64,000 nucleotides of DNA. Origin: Altererythrobacter aquiaggeris (GTDB lineage: Bacteria; Pseudomonadota; Alphaproteobacteria; Sphingomonadales; Sphingomonadaceae). The notes beneath the pieces are model-generated. The model was given only the letters and a program-made list of their open reading frames with translations. It was not told the origin of the DNA and did not search any database. The translations under genes and the position numbers were made by a program. Location: NCBI RefSeq assembly GCF_037154015.1, contig NZ_JBANRL010000001.1, positions 434,001 through 498,000 on the forward strand. The letters are read 5' to 3'. Positions within the stretch are counted from its first letter, which is position 1, and every line of letters begins with the position of its first letter. This document shows positions 9,654 to 19,167 of the stretch, piece by piece.

Positions 9654-11945
9654 ATGGAGATCAGCAGGCGCGGATTGCTGGCAGGTGCTGCGGTGGGCGG
9701 CGGCTTGCTGCTGGCGTGGTCGTTTCAGCCGCGCAGTTTCCCCACCCCTCTGGTCCCCGGCAAGGACGAGGTCGCCTTTGATGCCTGGCTGAAAATCGCC
9801 AGGGACGGGGTTATCACTGTTGCTGTCCCGCAGGTCGAGATGGGGCAGGGCGTGACGACCGTTTTGCCGCAGATCGTGGCGATGGAACTGGGTGCGGACT
9901 GGCGCCAGATCGCGGTCGAACCGGCGCCTGTCAGCGGGGTATATGCCAATGTGCCGCTGGCGGCCAAATGGGCACCCTTGTGGATGCCATCGACCCCGGA
10001 ACTGGCGAACGAGGCTGATGATTTGCTGGCGATCCGTTACGCGCAGGACAACCGCTTTGCAGTGACAGCCGACGGGATGTCGCTGGCAGCATACGAGCCT
10101 GCCTGCCGCGAAGCCGCCGCTTCCGCTCGCGCAATGCTGGCAATGGCCGCTGCCGACCGCTGGGATGCCGAATGGGAACAGTGCCAGGCGCGCAGCGGGT
10201 TCATATTCTACGGCGACAAACACGCCAGTTTTGCCGAACTGGCCGAAGAAGCGGCACAGTACAGTCCGCCCGATCCGCCGCCGGTCATGACTACGCCTCC
10301 GTCGGAGCCGGTTTCGGAACTGGGTCTGGGCGCAGCACTGGCATACCCCAGGCTCGATTTGCCCGCGAAAGTGGATGGCAGTTTCCAGTTTGCGGGTGAT
10401 GTACGTTTGCCCGGCATGGTCCATGCCGCGATCCGTCACGGGCCGATAGACAAGGCGACATTGTCGCGCTTCTCGAAGGAAAAATCCGCCGGAATGCGCG
10501 GGTTGGTCGGCGTGGTCGAGGGAAAACGGTGGCTCGCGGCGGTCGCCGAAAACTGGTGGACGGCGGAACAGGCGCTGGTCGCGATGGACCCGCAATTCCG
10601 GCTTTCGTCGCCGATCAATTCATCGGATATCAGCGACCGGCTCGACACGGCACTGCGCGGCGGCGATGCCCGGCGTATCGCGACCCGCGGAGACGGTGAT
10701 GCGCTGATGGTCAAGCCCGATCTGGCGCTTCGCTATGATGTGGCGCCTGCCGATCACAATACGCTGGAAACAGCCAGCGCGACTGCCCGCCTCGAAGACG
10801 GACTGCTCGAATTATGGATGGCCAGCCAGGCACCCGAAGCCGCGCGCAGGGCCGCGGCAAGTGCGCTTGGTATATCGCCGCGCAATGTGATCCTTTATCC
10901 GATGCCGGCAGGCGGCAGTTTCGATCGCCGGCTGGAATCCGATCACGCCATCGAAGCGGCGCTGATCGCGCGCGAAACGAAACGTCCGGTCCAGCTGACA
11001 TGGTCGCGCTGGCAAGAACATCTGCGGACCCGCCCGCGCACGCCGGTTGCCGCCCTGCTGACCGCAGTCGTGGGCGAAGAAGGCGCTGTATCATCGATGC
11101 GTATCCGCATTGCCGCGCCGGCTTCCGCGCGCGAGTTCGGGCACCGCCTGTTTGACAATGCGACCAGTTGGGCTGCGATGGAGCGGGCTTCGGGCGAGGC
11201 CGATCCGATGGTGGCGGAAGGCGCCATGCCGCCTTACGGCATCCCCAATGTCGCGGTTGATCATGTGCCAACCGATATCGGGCTCCCCACGGGCCGGATG
11301 CGCGGTAATTCGCATGGTTACACCGCGTTTTTTGTTGAAAGTTTTATCGATGAACTGGCGGCCAGAAACCTGCGCGAGCCGCTGTCTTACCGCATCCAGA
11401 TGCTTGGCGGCGATCTGCGGCTGGCGGAATGCCTCCAGCGCGCTGCGCGGCTTGGCGAATGGGACGGAGGTCTCGAAAAAAGCGGCAAGGGCCTTGCCTG
11501 TCACCTGATGGGTCCCGCCCCCGCTGATGACGAAGGAGGCACGATCGCGAGCGGCAGAATTGCCTGTATTGCCACAGCGTCACCCGGTGCGGGCGGAGTA
11601 AGGGTGGCCAAACTTGCAGCAGTGGTGGACATCGGCAGGATCGTGAATGTAGACATCGCGCGCCAGCAGATCGAAGGCGGATTGATCTTCGGGCTTGGCC
11701 TCGCGCTGGGCGAAACGGCAGAATATATTCAGGGCTTGCCCACCATTGGCCGCATCGCGCAGATGGGCCTGCCCGTGCTGGCGGATTGTCCGGAAATTGC
11801 GGTCCAGTTCGTTTCCAGCGACAAACCGCCATTCGACCCCGGCGAACTGGGCGTTGCAGTCGTCGCCCCCGCAATCGCCAATGCCCTTCATTCAGCCACC
11901 GGCGTGCGGTTCCGCAATCTGCCGCTACTTTCGGACCGTTTATGA
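9654..11945 (+). CDS. Xanthine dehydrogenase-family molybdopterin-binding subunit, Tat-exported
   Basis: Large subunit of a molybdenum hydroxylase resembling the beta subunit of isoquinoline 1-oxidoreductase, 763 aa. The N-terminus is a twin-arginine-type signal (MEISRRGLLAGAAVGGG). Family signatures are QVEMGQGVTT near residue 61, GRMRGNSHGYTAFFVESF, and the C-terminal GELGVAVVAPAIANAL, whose Glu matches the catalytic Glu of the family. No [2Fe-2S] small subunit or cytochrome partner is adjacent, which is unusual because these enzymes normally need one. The start is 2 bp after apbC, and the stop overlaps hemH by 4 bp. The substrate is unknown. Confidence 0.85.
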   Translation: MEISRRGLLAGAAVGGGLLLAWSFQPRSFPTPLVPGKDEVAFDAWLKIARDGVITVAVPQVEMGQGVTTVLPQIVAMELGADWRQIAVEPAPVSGVYANVPLAAKWAPLWMPSTPELANEADDLLAIRYAQDNRFAVTADGMSLAAYEPACREAAASARAMLAMAAADRWDAEWEQCQARSGFIFYGDKHASFAELAEEAAQYSPPDPPPVMTTPPSEPVSELGLGAALAYPRLDLPAKVDGSFQFAGDVRLPGMVHAAIRHGPIDKATLSRFSKEKSAGMRGLVGVVEGKRWLAAVAENWWTAEQALVAMDPQFRLSSPINSSDISDRLDTALRGGDARRIATRGDGDALMVKPDLALRYDVAPADHNTLETASATARLEDGLLELWMASQAPEAARRAAASALGISPRNVILYPMPAGGSFDRRLESDHAIEAALIARETKRPVQLTWSRWQEHLRTRPRTPVAALLTAVVGEEGAVSSMRIRIAAPASAREFGHRLFDNATSWAAMERASGEADPMVAEGAMPPYGIPNVAVDHVPTDIGLPTGRMRGNSHGYTAFFVESFIDELAARNLREPLSYRIQMLGGDLRLAECLQRAARLGEWDGGLEKSGKGLACHLMGPAPADDEGGTIASGRIACIATASPGAGGVRVAKLAAVVDIGRIVNVDIARQQIEGGLIFGLGLALGETAEYIQGLPTIGRIAQMGLPVLADCPEIAVQFVSSDKPPFDPGELGVAVVAPAIANALHSATGVRFRNLPLLSDRL

Positions 11946-12964
11946 CCCATCAGCCGCAATCGCTCCCAGCCAGCCATCCATCCGTCAACAGCGGCGGTGT
12001 GGGCGTGTTGCTGGTCAATCTGGGCACGCCCGACGCACCCACGACCAAAGCGGTAAAACGCTATCTCAAGCAGTTCCTGTCCGACCGCAGGGTTGTGGAA
12101 ATTCCGCCGATTGCGTGGCAGCCGATCCTGCGCGGGATCATCCTCAACACCCGGCCCAGGAAATCTGCCCACGCCTATAGCCAGGTATGGTCCGAAGACG
12201 GATCGCCTCTGGCCGCGATTACCAAGGCGCAGGCGGCTGGTCTGCAGGCCAGGCTGGGTGGCAGCATCCATGTCGATTATGCAATGCGTTACGGCCAGCC
12301 GGCCATCAGCGACAAATTGGCGCAAATGCACGAGGCAGGGTTCGAACGGATCCTGCTTGCGCCATTGTACCCGCAATATAGCGGCGCGACGACGGCCACG
12401 GTGGTGGATGCAGCGGGCGCTGCGCTCAAGGCGATGCGCTGGCAGCCCACCTTGCGGACCATGCCGCCCTATCATGACGATCCAGCCTATATAGATGCGC
12501 TTGCCGCGGATTTATCCGCCCAACTGGATGCGCTGGACTTCGCGCCCGAGGTTCTGCTGCTCAGCTTTCACGGAATGCCGCAGCGCACGCTGGAGCTGGG
12601 CGATCCCTATCATTGCCATTGCCGCAAGACCGCGCGGCTGCTGTCCGCCAAACTGGGACGCGGCGGGATGCGGATCGAAACCGCATTCCAGTCACGCTTC
12701 GGCCCCGCCAAATGGCTGGAACCTGCAACCGATGATATGCTGGAAAAAGAAGCGCGCGCGGGCACCAGGCGGATTGCGATAGCCGCGCCGGGATTTTCTG
12801 CCGATTGTCTCGAAACGCTCGAAGAACTGGCCATTCGCGGGCGCGAGCAATTCATGGAAGCGGGGGGCGAACAATTTGCTGCCCTGGCTTGTCTGAACGA
12901 CCGGCAGGAAGGGATGGAAATGCTCGAACATCTGGTCAGGCGGGAACTTTCCGGCTGGATTTAA
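11942..12964 (+). CDS. hemH: Ferrochelatase
   Basis: Inserts ferrous iron into protoporphyrin IX, the last step of heme synthesis. 340 aa, the normal length. The N-terminal VLLVNLGTPDAPTTKAVKRY is characteristic. The active-site His is in LLSFHGMPQRT and the acidic residues are in FSADCLETLEEL. DPYHCHCRKTARL carries extra Cys/His residues of the kind found in some bacterial enzymes. ATG 11942 overlaps the preceding stop (ATGA), giving translational coupling. The next gene is a heme-dependent P450. Confidence 0.95.
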   Translation: MTHQPQSLPASHPSVNSGGVGVLLVNLGTPDAPTTKAVKRYLKQFLSDRRVVEIPPIAWQPILRGIILNTRPRKSAHAYSQVWSEDGSPLAAITKAQAAGLQARLGGSIHVDYAMRYGQPAISDKLAQMHEAGFERILLAPLYPQYSGATTATVVDAAGAALKAMRWQPTLRTMPPYHDDPAYIDALAADLSAQLDALDFAPEVLLLSFHGMPQRTLELGDPYHCHCRKTARLLSAKLGRGGMRIETAFQSRFGPAKWLEPATDDMLEKEARAGTRRIAIAAPGFSADCLETLEELAIRGREQFMEAGGEQFAALACLNDRQEGMEMLEHLVRRELSGWI

Positions 12965-13004
12965 CCGGACGATTAACTTACACTGGGGTAAGTAAGGAAT
13001 TGTC

Positions 13005-14423
13005 ATGGCCAGCATCGCAGAACCCACCGTCACCGCGCATCAAACGGGCGCATTTTCCCCCAAGCACTGGTCGGAGCGTATGCCCGACGAAAACATCGCC
13101 CATATTCCGGGTGATGACGGGTGGCCGATTGTCGGCAATACATTCACCATGCTGGCCGATCCGCACGGCTTCGTGAAAAAAATGATTTCCCGGCACGGTC
13201 TGGTTTTCAGGAACCGCGCATTTGGCGGCAACGTGGTCAATCTGGTCGGTGCGGACGCCAACGAACTGGTGCTGTTCGACCGGCAAAAGATATTCTCGTC
13301 AGAGCAGGGATGGGGTCCGATCCTCGACCAATTGTTCCCGCGCGGGCTGATGCTGATGGATTTCGATCATCACCGCGCCGACCGCAAGGCCTTGTCGATC
13401 GCGTTCAAGCCTGAACCGATGCGCCATTATGCCGGTGCGCTCAATCGCGGGATTGCGCAGCAGGTTGCCACCTGGGGCGCACTGGGCGAAATGGAATTCT
13501 ACCCGGCGATCAAACAGCTTACGCTGGATCTGGCTGCGGACAGCTTTATCGGCATCCCGTGGGGCCCCGAAGCGGACAAGATCAACGAAGCGTTTGTCTA
13601 TATGGTGCAGGCTTCGGTTGCGCCGATCCGCAAGCCCTATCCTTTCACGCTGATGCGCAAGGGGGTGAAGGGCCGCGAATATCTGGTCGATTATTTCACG
13701 AAGGAAACATTGCGCCGCCGCGAGGAAGGCGGCGGGCAGGATATGTTCAGCCAGTTCGCAACCGCTACGCACGATGATGGCAGCCTGCTATCAGTGGGCG
13801 AAGTGGTCGATCACATGAATTTCCTGATGATGGCCGCGCATGACACGATCACTTCATCGGCGACCACGCTGATCTGGCTGCTGGCCAAACATCCGCAATG
13901 GCAGGAAAAACTGCGGCAGGAAATTTTCGCGGTGACAGGCGGGCCCGATGGCGGCGGCAATCCGCGGCCGCTGGCATATGACGACATCGGCAAGCTGGAT
14001 CTGACCGAAATGGCATTCAAGGAATCGCTGCGGATCATGCCGCCCGTGCCATCGACCCCGCGCCGCGCGCTCAAGGAATTCGAATATGGCGGATACACCA
14101 TCCCCGCCGGAACTCCGGTCGGGATCAACACGCATTATGTCCACCACATGGAAGAATACTGGCCCGAGCCGGAAAAATTCGATCCCATGCGTTTCACGCC
14201 GGAACAGGTAAAGGCGCGCCACAAATATGCCTGGGTCCCGTTTGGCGGGGGCGCGCATATGTGCCTTGGCCTGCATTTTGCTTATATGCAGGTGAAGGTG
14301 TTGATGGCGCAGCTGCTTCAGCGTTACGAAATCAGGATTGCCGATGGTTACGAACCAGACTGGAAAGCCTGGCCGATCCCGCAACCCAAGGATGGCCTGA
14401 AAGTCACTTTCAAACCCCTGTAA
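13005..14423 (+). CDS. Cytochrome P450
   Basis: Heme-thiolate monooxygenase of 472 aa, soluble. The heme-binding loop FGGGAHMCLGLHFA supplies the proximal cysteine C420. The I-helix segment is MMAAHDTITSSAT and the K-helix ExxR is in FKESLRIMPPVPSTPR. No membrane anchor is visible. The general form (a long loop before the heme, HYVHHMEEYWPEPEKFDP) recalls the CYP26/CYP120/CYP51-like bacterial group, but I cannot assign the family or substrate. No ferredoxin or reductase gene is adjacent. It follows hemH by 40 bp. Confidence 0.93.
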   Translation: MASIAEPTVTAHQTGAFSPKHWSERMPDENIAHIPGDDGWPIVGNTFTMLADPHGFVKKMISRHGLVFRNRAFGGNVVNLVGADANELVLFDRQKIFSSEQGWGPILDQLFPRGLMLMDFDHHRADRKALSIAFKPEPMRHYAGALNRGIAQQVATWGALGEMEFYPAIKQLTLDLAADSFIGIPWGPEADKINEAFVYMVQASVAPIRKPYPFTLMRKGVKGREYLVDYFTKETLRRREEGGGQDMFSQFATATHDDGSLLSVGEVVDHMNFLMMAAHDTITSSATTLIWLLAKHPQWQEKLRQEIFAVTGGPDGGGNPRPLAYDDIGKLDLTEMAFKESLRIMPPVPSTPRRALKEFEYGGYTIPAGTPVGINTHYVHHMEEYWPEPEKFDPMRFTPEQVKARHKYAWVPFGGGAHMCLGLHFAYMQVKVLMAQLLQRYEIRIADGYEPDWKAWPIPQPKDGLKVTFKPL

Positions 14424-14426
14424 TTT

Positions 14427-14693
14427 CTAGAAATCGATCGCGATGCCGTCTTTGGTCCAGTCGCCGTAGCGGGTGGGGCTCAGCCCGTCATGATCGCCGT
14501 CTTTGGGTTCATCATGCGGCTTGGGCGCCTTGGGCTTGGGAGCAGGCTTGTCGCTCCAATGCGCAGGCTTCTGGAAATTGCCTGGTCTTCGGGTTGCGCG
14601 CTCGGTCATGGTTTCAGAATGCACAGATCGGGAGATAGTTTCAATCGGCGCGTGCGGGTTACGCTGTGCCGCGTCAGCCATGGCTTGTTTCAT
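14427..14693 (-). CDS. DUF1674 / SDHAF4-type succinate dehydrogenase assembly factor
   Basis: Small soluble protein of 88 aa. The C-terminal signature RYGDWTKDGIAIDF matches the conserved tail of the DUF1674 family, whose mitochondrial member (SDHAF4/Sdh8) binds flavinylated SdhA during complex II assembly. The middle is a Lys/Pro-rich linker (KPAPKPKAPKPHDEPKDGDH). Start set at ATG 14693 with GGATGA upstream on the minus strand; MADAA at 14681 is the alternative. It is convergent with the P450 gene (3-bp gap) and divergent from rsmB. Confidence 0.85.
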   Translation of the reverse strand: MKQAMADAAQRNPHAPIETISRSVHSETMTERATRRPGNFQKPAHWSDKPAPKPKAPKPHDEPKDGDHDGLSPTRYGDWTKDGIAIDF

Positions 14694-14722
14694 TTCATCC
14701 AGAATCACTCTAGGCGCCGCCG

Positions 14723-15955
14723 ATGGATATTCCCGGTCTTCCCGCGCGCCGTGCCGCGCTGCAAATGCTCGACGCCGTGATGCGGCGCGGCGATACTCTC
14801 GACATGGCGGAAGGCGCCGCGACCAAACGCATCGCCAATTTTGCCGACCGCGCGCTGGCCCGCGCGATCGCGAGCGAAGTGCTGCGCTGGCTGGTCGATC
14901 TTGACGCGCTGATCGACAGCGCAACCCGCAACAATCTGGCCGAAGATGCCAAGGTCCGCACTGTGCTTCGGATCATGCTGGCGCAGTGGCTGCGGCTGGA
15001 GACGCCGCCGCACGCGATAATTTCGACCGCATTGCCGTTGCTGTCCGGCGGCCCGCGAAAGCTGGCGCACGGGGTTTTTTCCACTTTGACCAAGCGCGAG
15101 ACGGTTTTGCCGGATAGCCCCACATTGCCCGGTTACACGGCGCAAAGATGGGGTGACCGCGCGCCGGCAATTGCTGCCGCGCTGGCCCAGCCTCCGCCGC
15201 TCGATCTGGCGCTGAAATCGCATGACCGGACTGCCGAATGGGCGGCGAAACTGGAAGGGGTGTCGTTTGCGCCCGGGCATATCAGGCTGGCGCGCGGGCG
15301 AGCCATCGAAGACCTGCCCGGTTTTGCCGAGGGCGAATGGTGGGTCCAGGATTTTGCGGCCAGCCTGCCTGTCCGCCTGCTGGGTGAAGGAAACGGGCGC
15401 GAGGTGCTGGATTGTTGCGCCGCGCCCGGCGGCAAGACCTTGCAGCTTGCCGCGGCCGGCTGGAAAGTCACCGCGCTTGATATCAGCGAAAAACGGTTGC
15501 GCCGTCTGAGCGAGAATCTCAAACGGCTGGACCTCGATGCCGAAATCGTCATCGCAGACGCGCTCAAGTGGAAATGCGAGACAAAATTCGACGCGATCCT
15601 GCTCGACGCACCATGCACCGCCACCGGAACTGCACGCCGCCATCCCGATGTGATCCACCGTATCGGCCCGCGCCAGATCGAAGCCATGTCCGATCTGCAA
15701 TCCGATTTGCTGGCCAAGGCCGCCGGATGGCTCAGCCCTGCCGGGAGACTGGTTTATGCGGTCTGTTCGCTGGAGCCGGAGGAGGGCGAGGCGCAAGCGA
15801 TCGAATGTAAGCTCAAGCCTTGCCCGATCACCGCCGGCGAGCTTCCCGACATCACCCCGCCCACACCGCAGGGCTGGCTCCGCACGGATCCGGGGATGAT
15901 CCCCGAATCCGGCGGGATGGACGGATTCTTTGTTGCAAGATTTCAGGCAAATTGA
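14723..15955 (+). CDS. rsmB: RsmB/NOP-family rRNA m5C methyltransferase
   Basis: S-adenosylmethionine-dependent RNA cytosine-C5 methyltransferase of 410 aa. An N-terminal NusB-like domain (about residues 1-135, DRALARAIASEVLRWLVDLD) is followed by the methyltransferase domain. That domain has the SAM loop DCCAAPGGKTLQLA and the catalytic LLDAPCTATGTARRHPDV. VYAVCSLEPEEGEAQ contributes the second family cysteine. The domain arrangement matches enzymes that modify C967 of 16S rRNA. Confidence 0.9.
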   Translation: MDIPGLPARRAALQMLDAVMRRGDTLDMAEGAATKRIANFADRALARAIASEVLRWLVDLDALIDSATRNNLAEDAKVRTVLRIMLAQWLRLETPPHAIISTALPLLSGGPRKLAHGVFSTLTKRETVLPDSPTLPGYTAQRWGDRAPAIAAALAQPPPLDLALKSHDRTAEWAAKLEGVSFAPGHIRLARGRAIEDLPGFAEGEWWVQDFAASLPVRLLGEGNGREVLDCCAAPGGKTLQLAAAGWKVTALDISEKRLRRLSENLKRLDLDAEIVIADALKWKCETKFDAILLDAPCTATGTARRHPDVIHRIGPRQIEAMSDLQSDLLAKAAGWLSPAGRLVYAVCSLEPEEGEAQAIECKLKPCPITAGELPDITPPTPQGWLRTDPGMIPESGGMDGFFVARFQAN

Positions 15956-15984
15956 TGGTTTTACGTAGTTAAGGAAAAATTACC

Positions 15985-16524
15985 TCAAGCCGGCTTCACC
16001 TTTGACTGGAAGCTCTTGCGCAGCTTCATCAGCTTGGGCGGGATGACTGCCAGACAATAGGGATTGCGCTGGCCCTCGCCATCCCAATATTCCTGGTGGT
16101 AGTCCTCGGCCGGATACCACACATCGGCATGCTCGATCGTGGTGACGACCTTGCCGTCTTGATCTGCATTGGCACGGGCAATCGCTGCTTCGGCCTCGTT
16201 TGTCTGATCGCCGTCCAGCGGGAAAATCGCCGAACGATACTGGGTCCCGATATCGCCGCCCTGACGGTTCAGCTGCGTCGGATCATGCGTCCCCAGATGA
16301 ATGTCGTAAATTTCGGGCAATGAAATCACATCGGGGTCGAATGTCACGCGGATACCTTCGGCATGACCGGTCGTGCCGGTGCACACTTCCTTGTAGGTCG
16401 GTTGCTTCACTTGCCCGCCGATATAGATGCTTTCCACTTCGGTTACGCCGATGACATCGCGGAACACAGCCTCTGTACACCAGAAGCAGCCGCCGGCGAC
16501 GATTGCCTGTTTCGTTTCACTCAT
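15985..16524 (-). CDS. msrA: Peptide-methionine (S)-S-oxide reductase
   Basis: Reduces the S epimer of methionine sulfoxide. 179 aa with the catalytic GGCFWCTEAVF motif (nucleophile C13), TGHAEGIRV and EDYHQEYW typical of the family. No signal peptide, so cytosolic. Single gene, convergent with rsmB (30-bp gap), with msrB about 13 kb upstream. Confidence 0.95.
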   Translation of the reverse strand: MSETKQAIVAGGCFWCTEAVFRDVIGVTEVESIYIGGQVKQPTYKEVCTGTTGHAEGIRVTFDPDVISLPEIYDIHLGTHDPTQLNRQGGDIGTQYRSAIFPLDGDQTNEAEAAIARANADQDGKVVTTIEHADVWYPAEDYHQEYWDGEGQRNPYCLAVIPPKLMKLRKSFQSKVKPA

Positions 16525-16647
16525 GTTCCAAAAATCTCCTTGGCCCTCCAGATAGGAAGCGCGGGCCCGCTTGTCATCGTGCCGACGGTCCGTAAAAGAA
16601 GATCACAGCAAATCTGATTCCGTTTCAAGAAACGAAGGACCTTACCC

Positions 16648-17466
16648 ATGCGCAAATTTATCCTCGCCGCGGCCGTCATTCCCGCCATGCTGGTCGCTGC
16701 ACCGCTCGCCGCTGACAATCACGGCGGGGCAAGCGAACTCGCAGCCGCTCTGGCCGCAGATGCCCGCACCGCCGACCGTGCGCGCGATGAATTCCGCAAT
16801 CCGGCCGGGACGCTGAATTTTTTCAAGGTCGAACCCGGTATGACTGTGGCCGATGTCGTTCCGGGCAGCGGATGGTATTCGCGCGTGTTGATCCCCTATC
16901 TGGGCAAGGGCGGCACATATATCGGCCTCAACCCCGACATGAGCCGCGCCAACAGCCAGCAGGTCGCTGATAACTGGGGCGGCTATGCGGCGAAATTTGC
17001 GCAGGCACTGGCCGGCTGGAATGTCACCGGCGCCAACGCCATGGGCGCTAATCTGAACGAAATGGGCGATGATGCCGCAGGCACCGTGGACCGTGTGCTG
17101 ATCTTCCGCGAAATGCACAATCTGCACCGGTTCGAACTGCTGCATTCCACGCTGGACGGCGCGCGCAAAGTTCTGAAGGATGACGGTATGCTGGGTATAG
17201 TCCAGCACCGCGCCAAGCCGTGGGCTCCGGCTGAATACACTGACGGCAGCAAGGGGTATATGCGCCAGCAGGACGTAATCGCCATGGTAGAGGCGCACGG
17301 GTTCGATCTGGTTGCGACCAGCGAGATCAACGCCAATCCCAAGGACACGGCGGATCACCCGCGCGGCGTGTGGGAAATGAAACCCAGCTGGGGCAGCAAG
17401 CGCCCGGAACTGGAGAATCTGGGGGAGAGCGACCGGATGACGCTGCTGTTCCGCAAGCGCCCGTAA
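16648..17466 (+). CDS. Exported class I SAM-dependent methyltransferase-like protein
   Basis: 272 aa with an evident signal peptide (MRKFILAAAVIPAMLVAAPLAAD) ahead of a Rossmann methyltransferase fold. Motif I is reduced to TVADVVPGSGWYSRVL. It resembles the predicted methyltransferases of COG4798. The partner substrate is unknown. A periplasmic location is odd for a SAM enzyme, since SAM is cytosolic; the protein may bind another ligand or stay at the membrane. No RNA- or DNA-methylation motif is present. It precedes a lipoprotein gene by about 90 bp. Confidence 0.8.
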   Translation: MRKFILAAAVIPAMLVAAPLAADNHGGASELAAALAADARTADRARDEFRNPAGTLNFFKVEPGMTVADVVPGSGWYSRVLIPYLGKGGTYIGLNPDMSRANSQQVADNWGGYAAKFAQALAGWNVTGANAMGANLNEMGDDAAGTVDRVLIFREMHNLHRFELLHSTLDGARKVLKDDGMLGIVQHRAKPWAPAEYTDGSKGYMRQQDVIAMVEAHGFDLVATSEINANPKDTADHPRGVWEMKPSWGSKRPELENLGESDRMTLLFRKRP

Positions 17467-17553
17467 TTACAGCCGAATACAGCGACCGTTCAGGAATGAG
17501 GCGAGAATAAGGCAGCTTCGGGCCGTGCATGTGTGCGGTAACAGGAGATCGTT

Positions 17554-18294
17554 ATGCGTAAATCCGCGATTGCCATTCTCGCCGCCATTCCCATGCTTGC
17601 TGCGTGCGGAGACAAACCCTACGACCCGCGCGGCGTTGACAGCGACGAGACGCTGTTATCTGTCAGCGCGACCGGCCAGGCCGAGGCCCGCCCGGACGAG
17701 GCACGCTTTCAGGCCGGAATGGAAAGCTTCGCCCGTAGCGCGAAAGGCGCTAGCGCGGCCAATGCGGATGCAATCAGGAAAGTTGTGACGGCGCTGCGCG
17801 AAGCGGGCGTTCCGGAAAAAGATATCCAGACACGCGCTGTGGGCATCCGTTTGGTTGATTGGGGGCCGAAGAAAGGCCAGTATCAGGCCAACAATATCGT
17901 ATCGGTGACAGTTCGCGACATCGATCGCGCTGGCGAGGCGGTGACCGCTGCTAGCGAGGCGGGGGCCAATATCATGAGCGGGCCGGATCTCAGGATGTCC
18001 GACCCCGAAGCAGCCGCCAACACCGCCTATGGCAACGCTTTCAAAGCCGCAGAAGCACGCGCAAAAGCCTATGCCGATGCTGCCGGTATGGAAATCAGCC
18101 GCGTGTTGACCATCCGTGACGGCGGGGGCGCGCAAGGTGATCGCTATCTGCCCCCGGCGGCGCGTCCGGTCTCGCGGATGCCATATCCGGAAGAAGCGAT
18201 GAACGATGCGGCGGAAGCATCGGGCACTGTAATGCCGGGGCAGACGACCAGTACCGTGTCGGTGCAAGTGGACTTCGCGCTCGCCGCCAAATAA
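17554..18294 (+). CDS. SIMPL (DUF541) domain lipoprotein
   Basis: 246 aa. The signal peptide ends in a lipobox (MLAACGDK), so the mature protein is probably lipidated at C20. A SIMPL/DUF541 domain follows (SVSATGQAEARPDEARF near the N-terminus, ARAKAYADAAGMEISRVLTI near residue 170), the fold of periplasmic oxidative-stress proteins such as E. coli YggE. Biochemical role not known. Start supported by caggagatcgtt. Nine bases separate it from aguB. Confidence 0.9.
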   Translation: MRKSAIAILAAIPMLAACGDKPYDPRGVDSDETLLSVSATGQAEARPDEARFQAGMESFARSAKGASAANADAIRKVVTALREAGVPEKDIQTRAVGIRLVDWGPKKGQYQANNIVSVTVRDIDRAGEAVTAASEAGANIMSGPDLRMSDPEAAANTAYGNAFKAAEARAKAYADAAGMEISRVLTIRDGGGAQGDRYLPPAARPVSRMPYPEEAMNDAAEASGTVMPGQTTSTVSVQVDFALAAK

Positions 18295-18303
18295 ACAGCG
18301 GCA

Positions 18304-19167
18304 ATGAGAACACTTGAAGTTGCCGCGCTGCAGCTGGCGCTGGGCGCCGCTGACGAACAGACCAATATCGCCGCTGTATCCGCTCTGGTGGAGCAAGCAG
18401 CGGCAGCCGGCGCGCGGGTGATCCTGCCGCCCGAACTGTTTTCCGGCCCCTATTTCTGCCGCGAGGAGGATGAGGCGCTGTTTTCTCTCGCGCGGCCCAC
18501 GGCAGAACATCCATCGGTCACCGCGATGCAGGCGCTGGCGGCGAAGCTGGGTGTTGCGATACCGACCAGCTTTTTCGAGCGTGACGGCCATCATTATTAC
18601 AACACGCTCGCCATGATCGGGCCTGATGGCGCGGTGATGGGTACTTATCGCAAGAGCCATATCCCCGATGGCCCCGGCTATGAGGAAAAGTTTTATTTTC
18701 GCCCGGGGAATGACGGGTTCAAGGTGTGGGACGTGTTCGGCGCACGGATCGGCGTCGGGATCTGCTGGGACCAGTGGTATCCTGAATGCGCGCGCGCAAT
18801 GGCGCTGCTGGGGGCGGAAGTGCTGCTGTATCCCACCGCCATCGGGTCAGAGCCATATGACGCGGATCTCGACACCAGCCGGATGTGGCGCCGCGCGATG
18901 CTCGGCCATGCCGTCAGCAATTGTATGCCCGTCATCGCCGCCAACCGGATCGGACATGAAGGGCCCGAAGACCGCGCGCAGAGTTTTTACGGCCACAGTT
19001 TCATAGCGGATGAATGGGGAGATTACCTGGCCGAATTCGGAGCGAGTGAAAGCGGCGTGGTCAAGGCCGTGCTCGATCTGGATCAAGCAGCCAGGCACCG
19101 CGCGGGAATGGGTTTCTTTCGCGATCGCCGACCCCAGCTTTATGGCCGGCTGTGCGAGGATATCTGA
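18304..19167 (+). CDS. aguB: N-carbamoylputrescine amidase
   Basis: Nitrilase-superfamily hydrolase of 287 aa that releases putrescine from N-carbamoylputrescine in the agmatine route. The catalytic triad is visible: Glu in ILPPELFSGPYFCREED, Lys in YRKSHIPDGPGYEEKFYF, Cys in GICWDQWYPECARAM. The PGYEEKFYF and YPTAIGSEP segments are typical of AguB. Agmatine deiminase (AguA) is not in the window. The end overlaps the likely folK start by 26 bp. Confidence 0.92.
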   Translation: MRTLEVAALQLALGAADEQTNIAAVSALVEQAAAAGARVILPPELFSGPYFCREEDEALFSLARPTAEHPSVTAMQALAAKLGVAIPTSFFERDGHHYYNTLAMIGPDGAVMGTYRKSHIPDGPGYEEKFYFRPGNDGFKVWDVFGARIGVGICWDQWYPECARAMALLGAEVLLYPTAIGSEPYDADLDTSRMWRRAMLGHAVSNCMPVIAANRIGHEGPEDRAQSFYGHSFIADEWGDYLAEFGASESGVVKAVLDLDQAARHRAGMGFFRDRRPQLYGRLCEDI

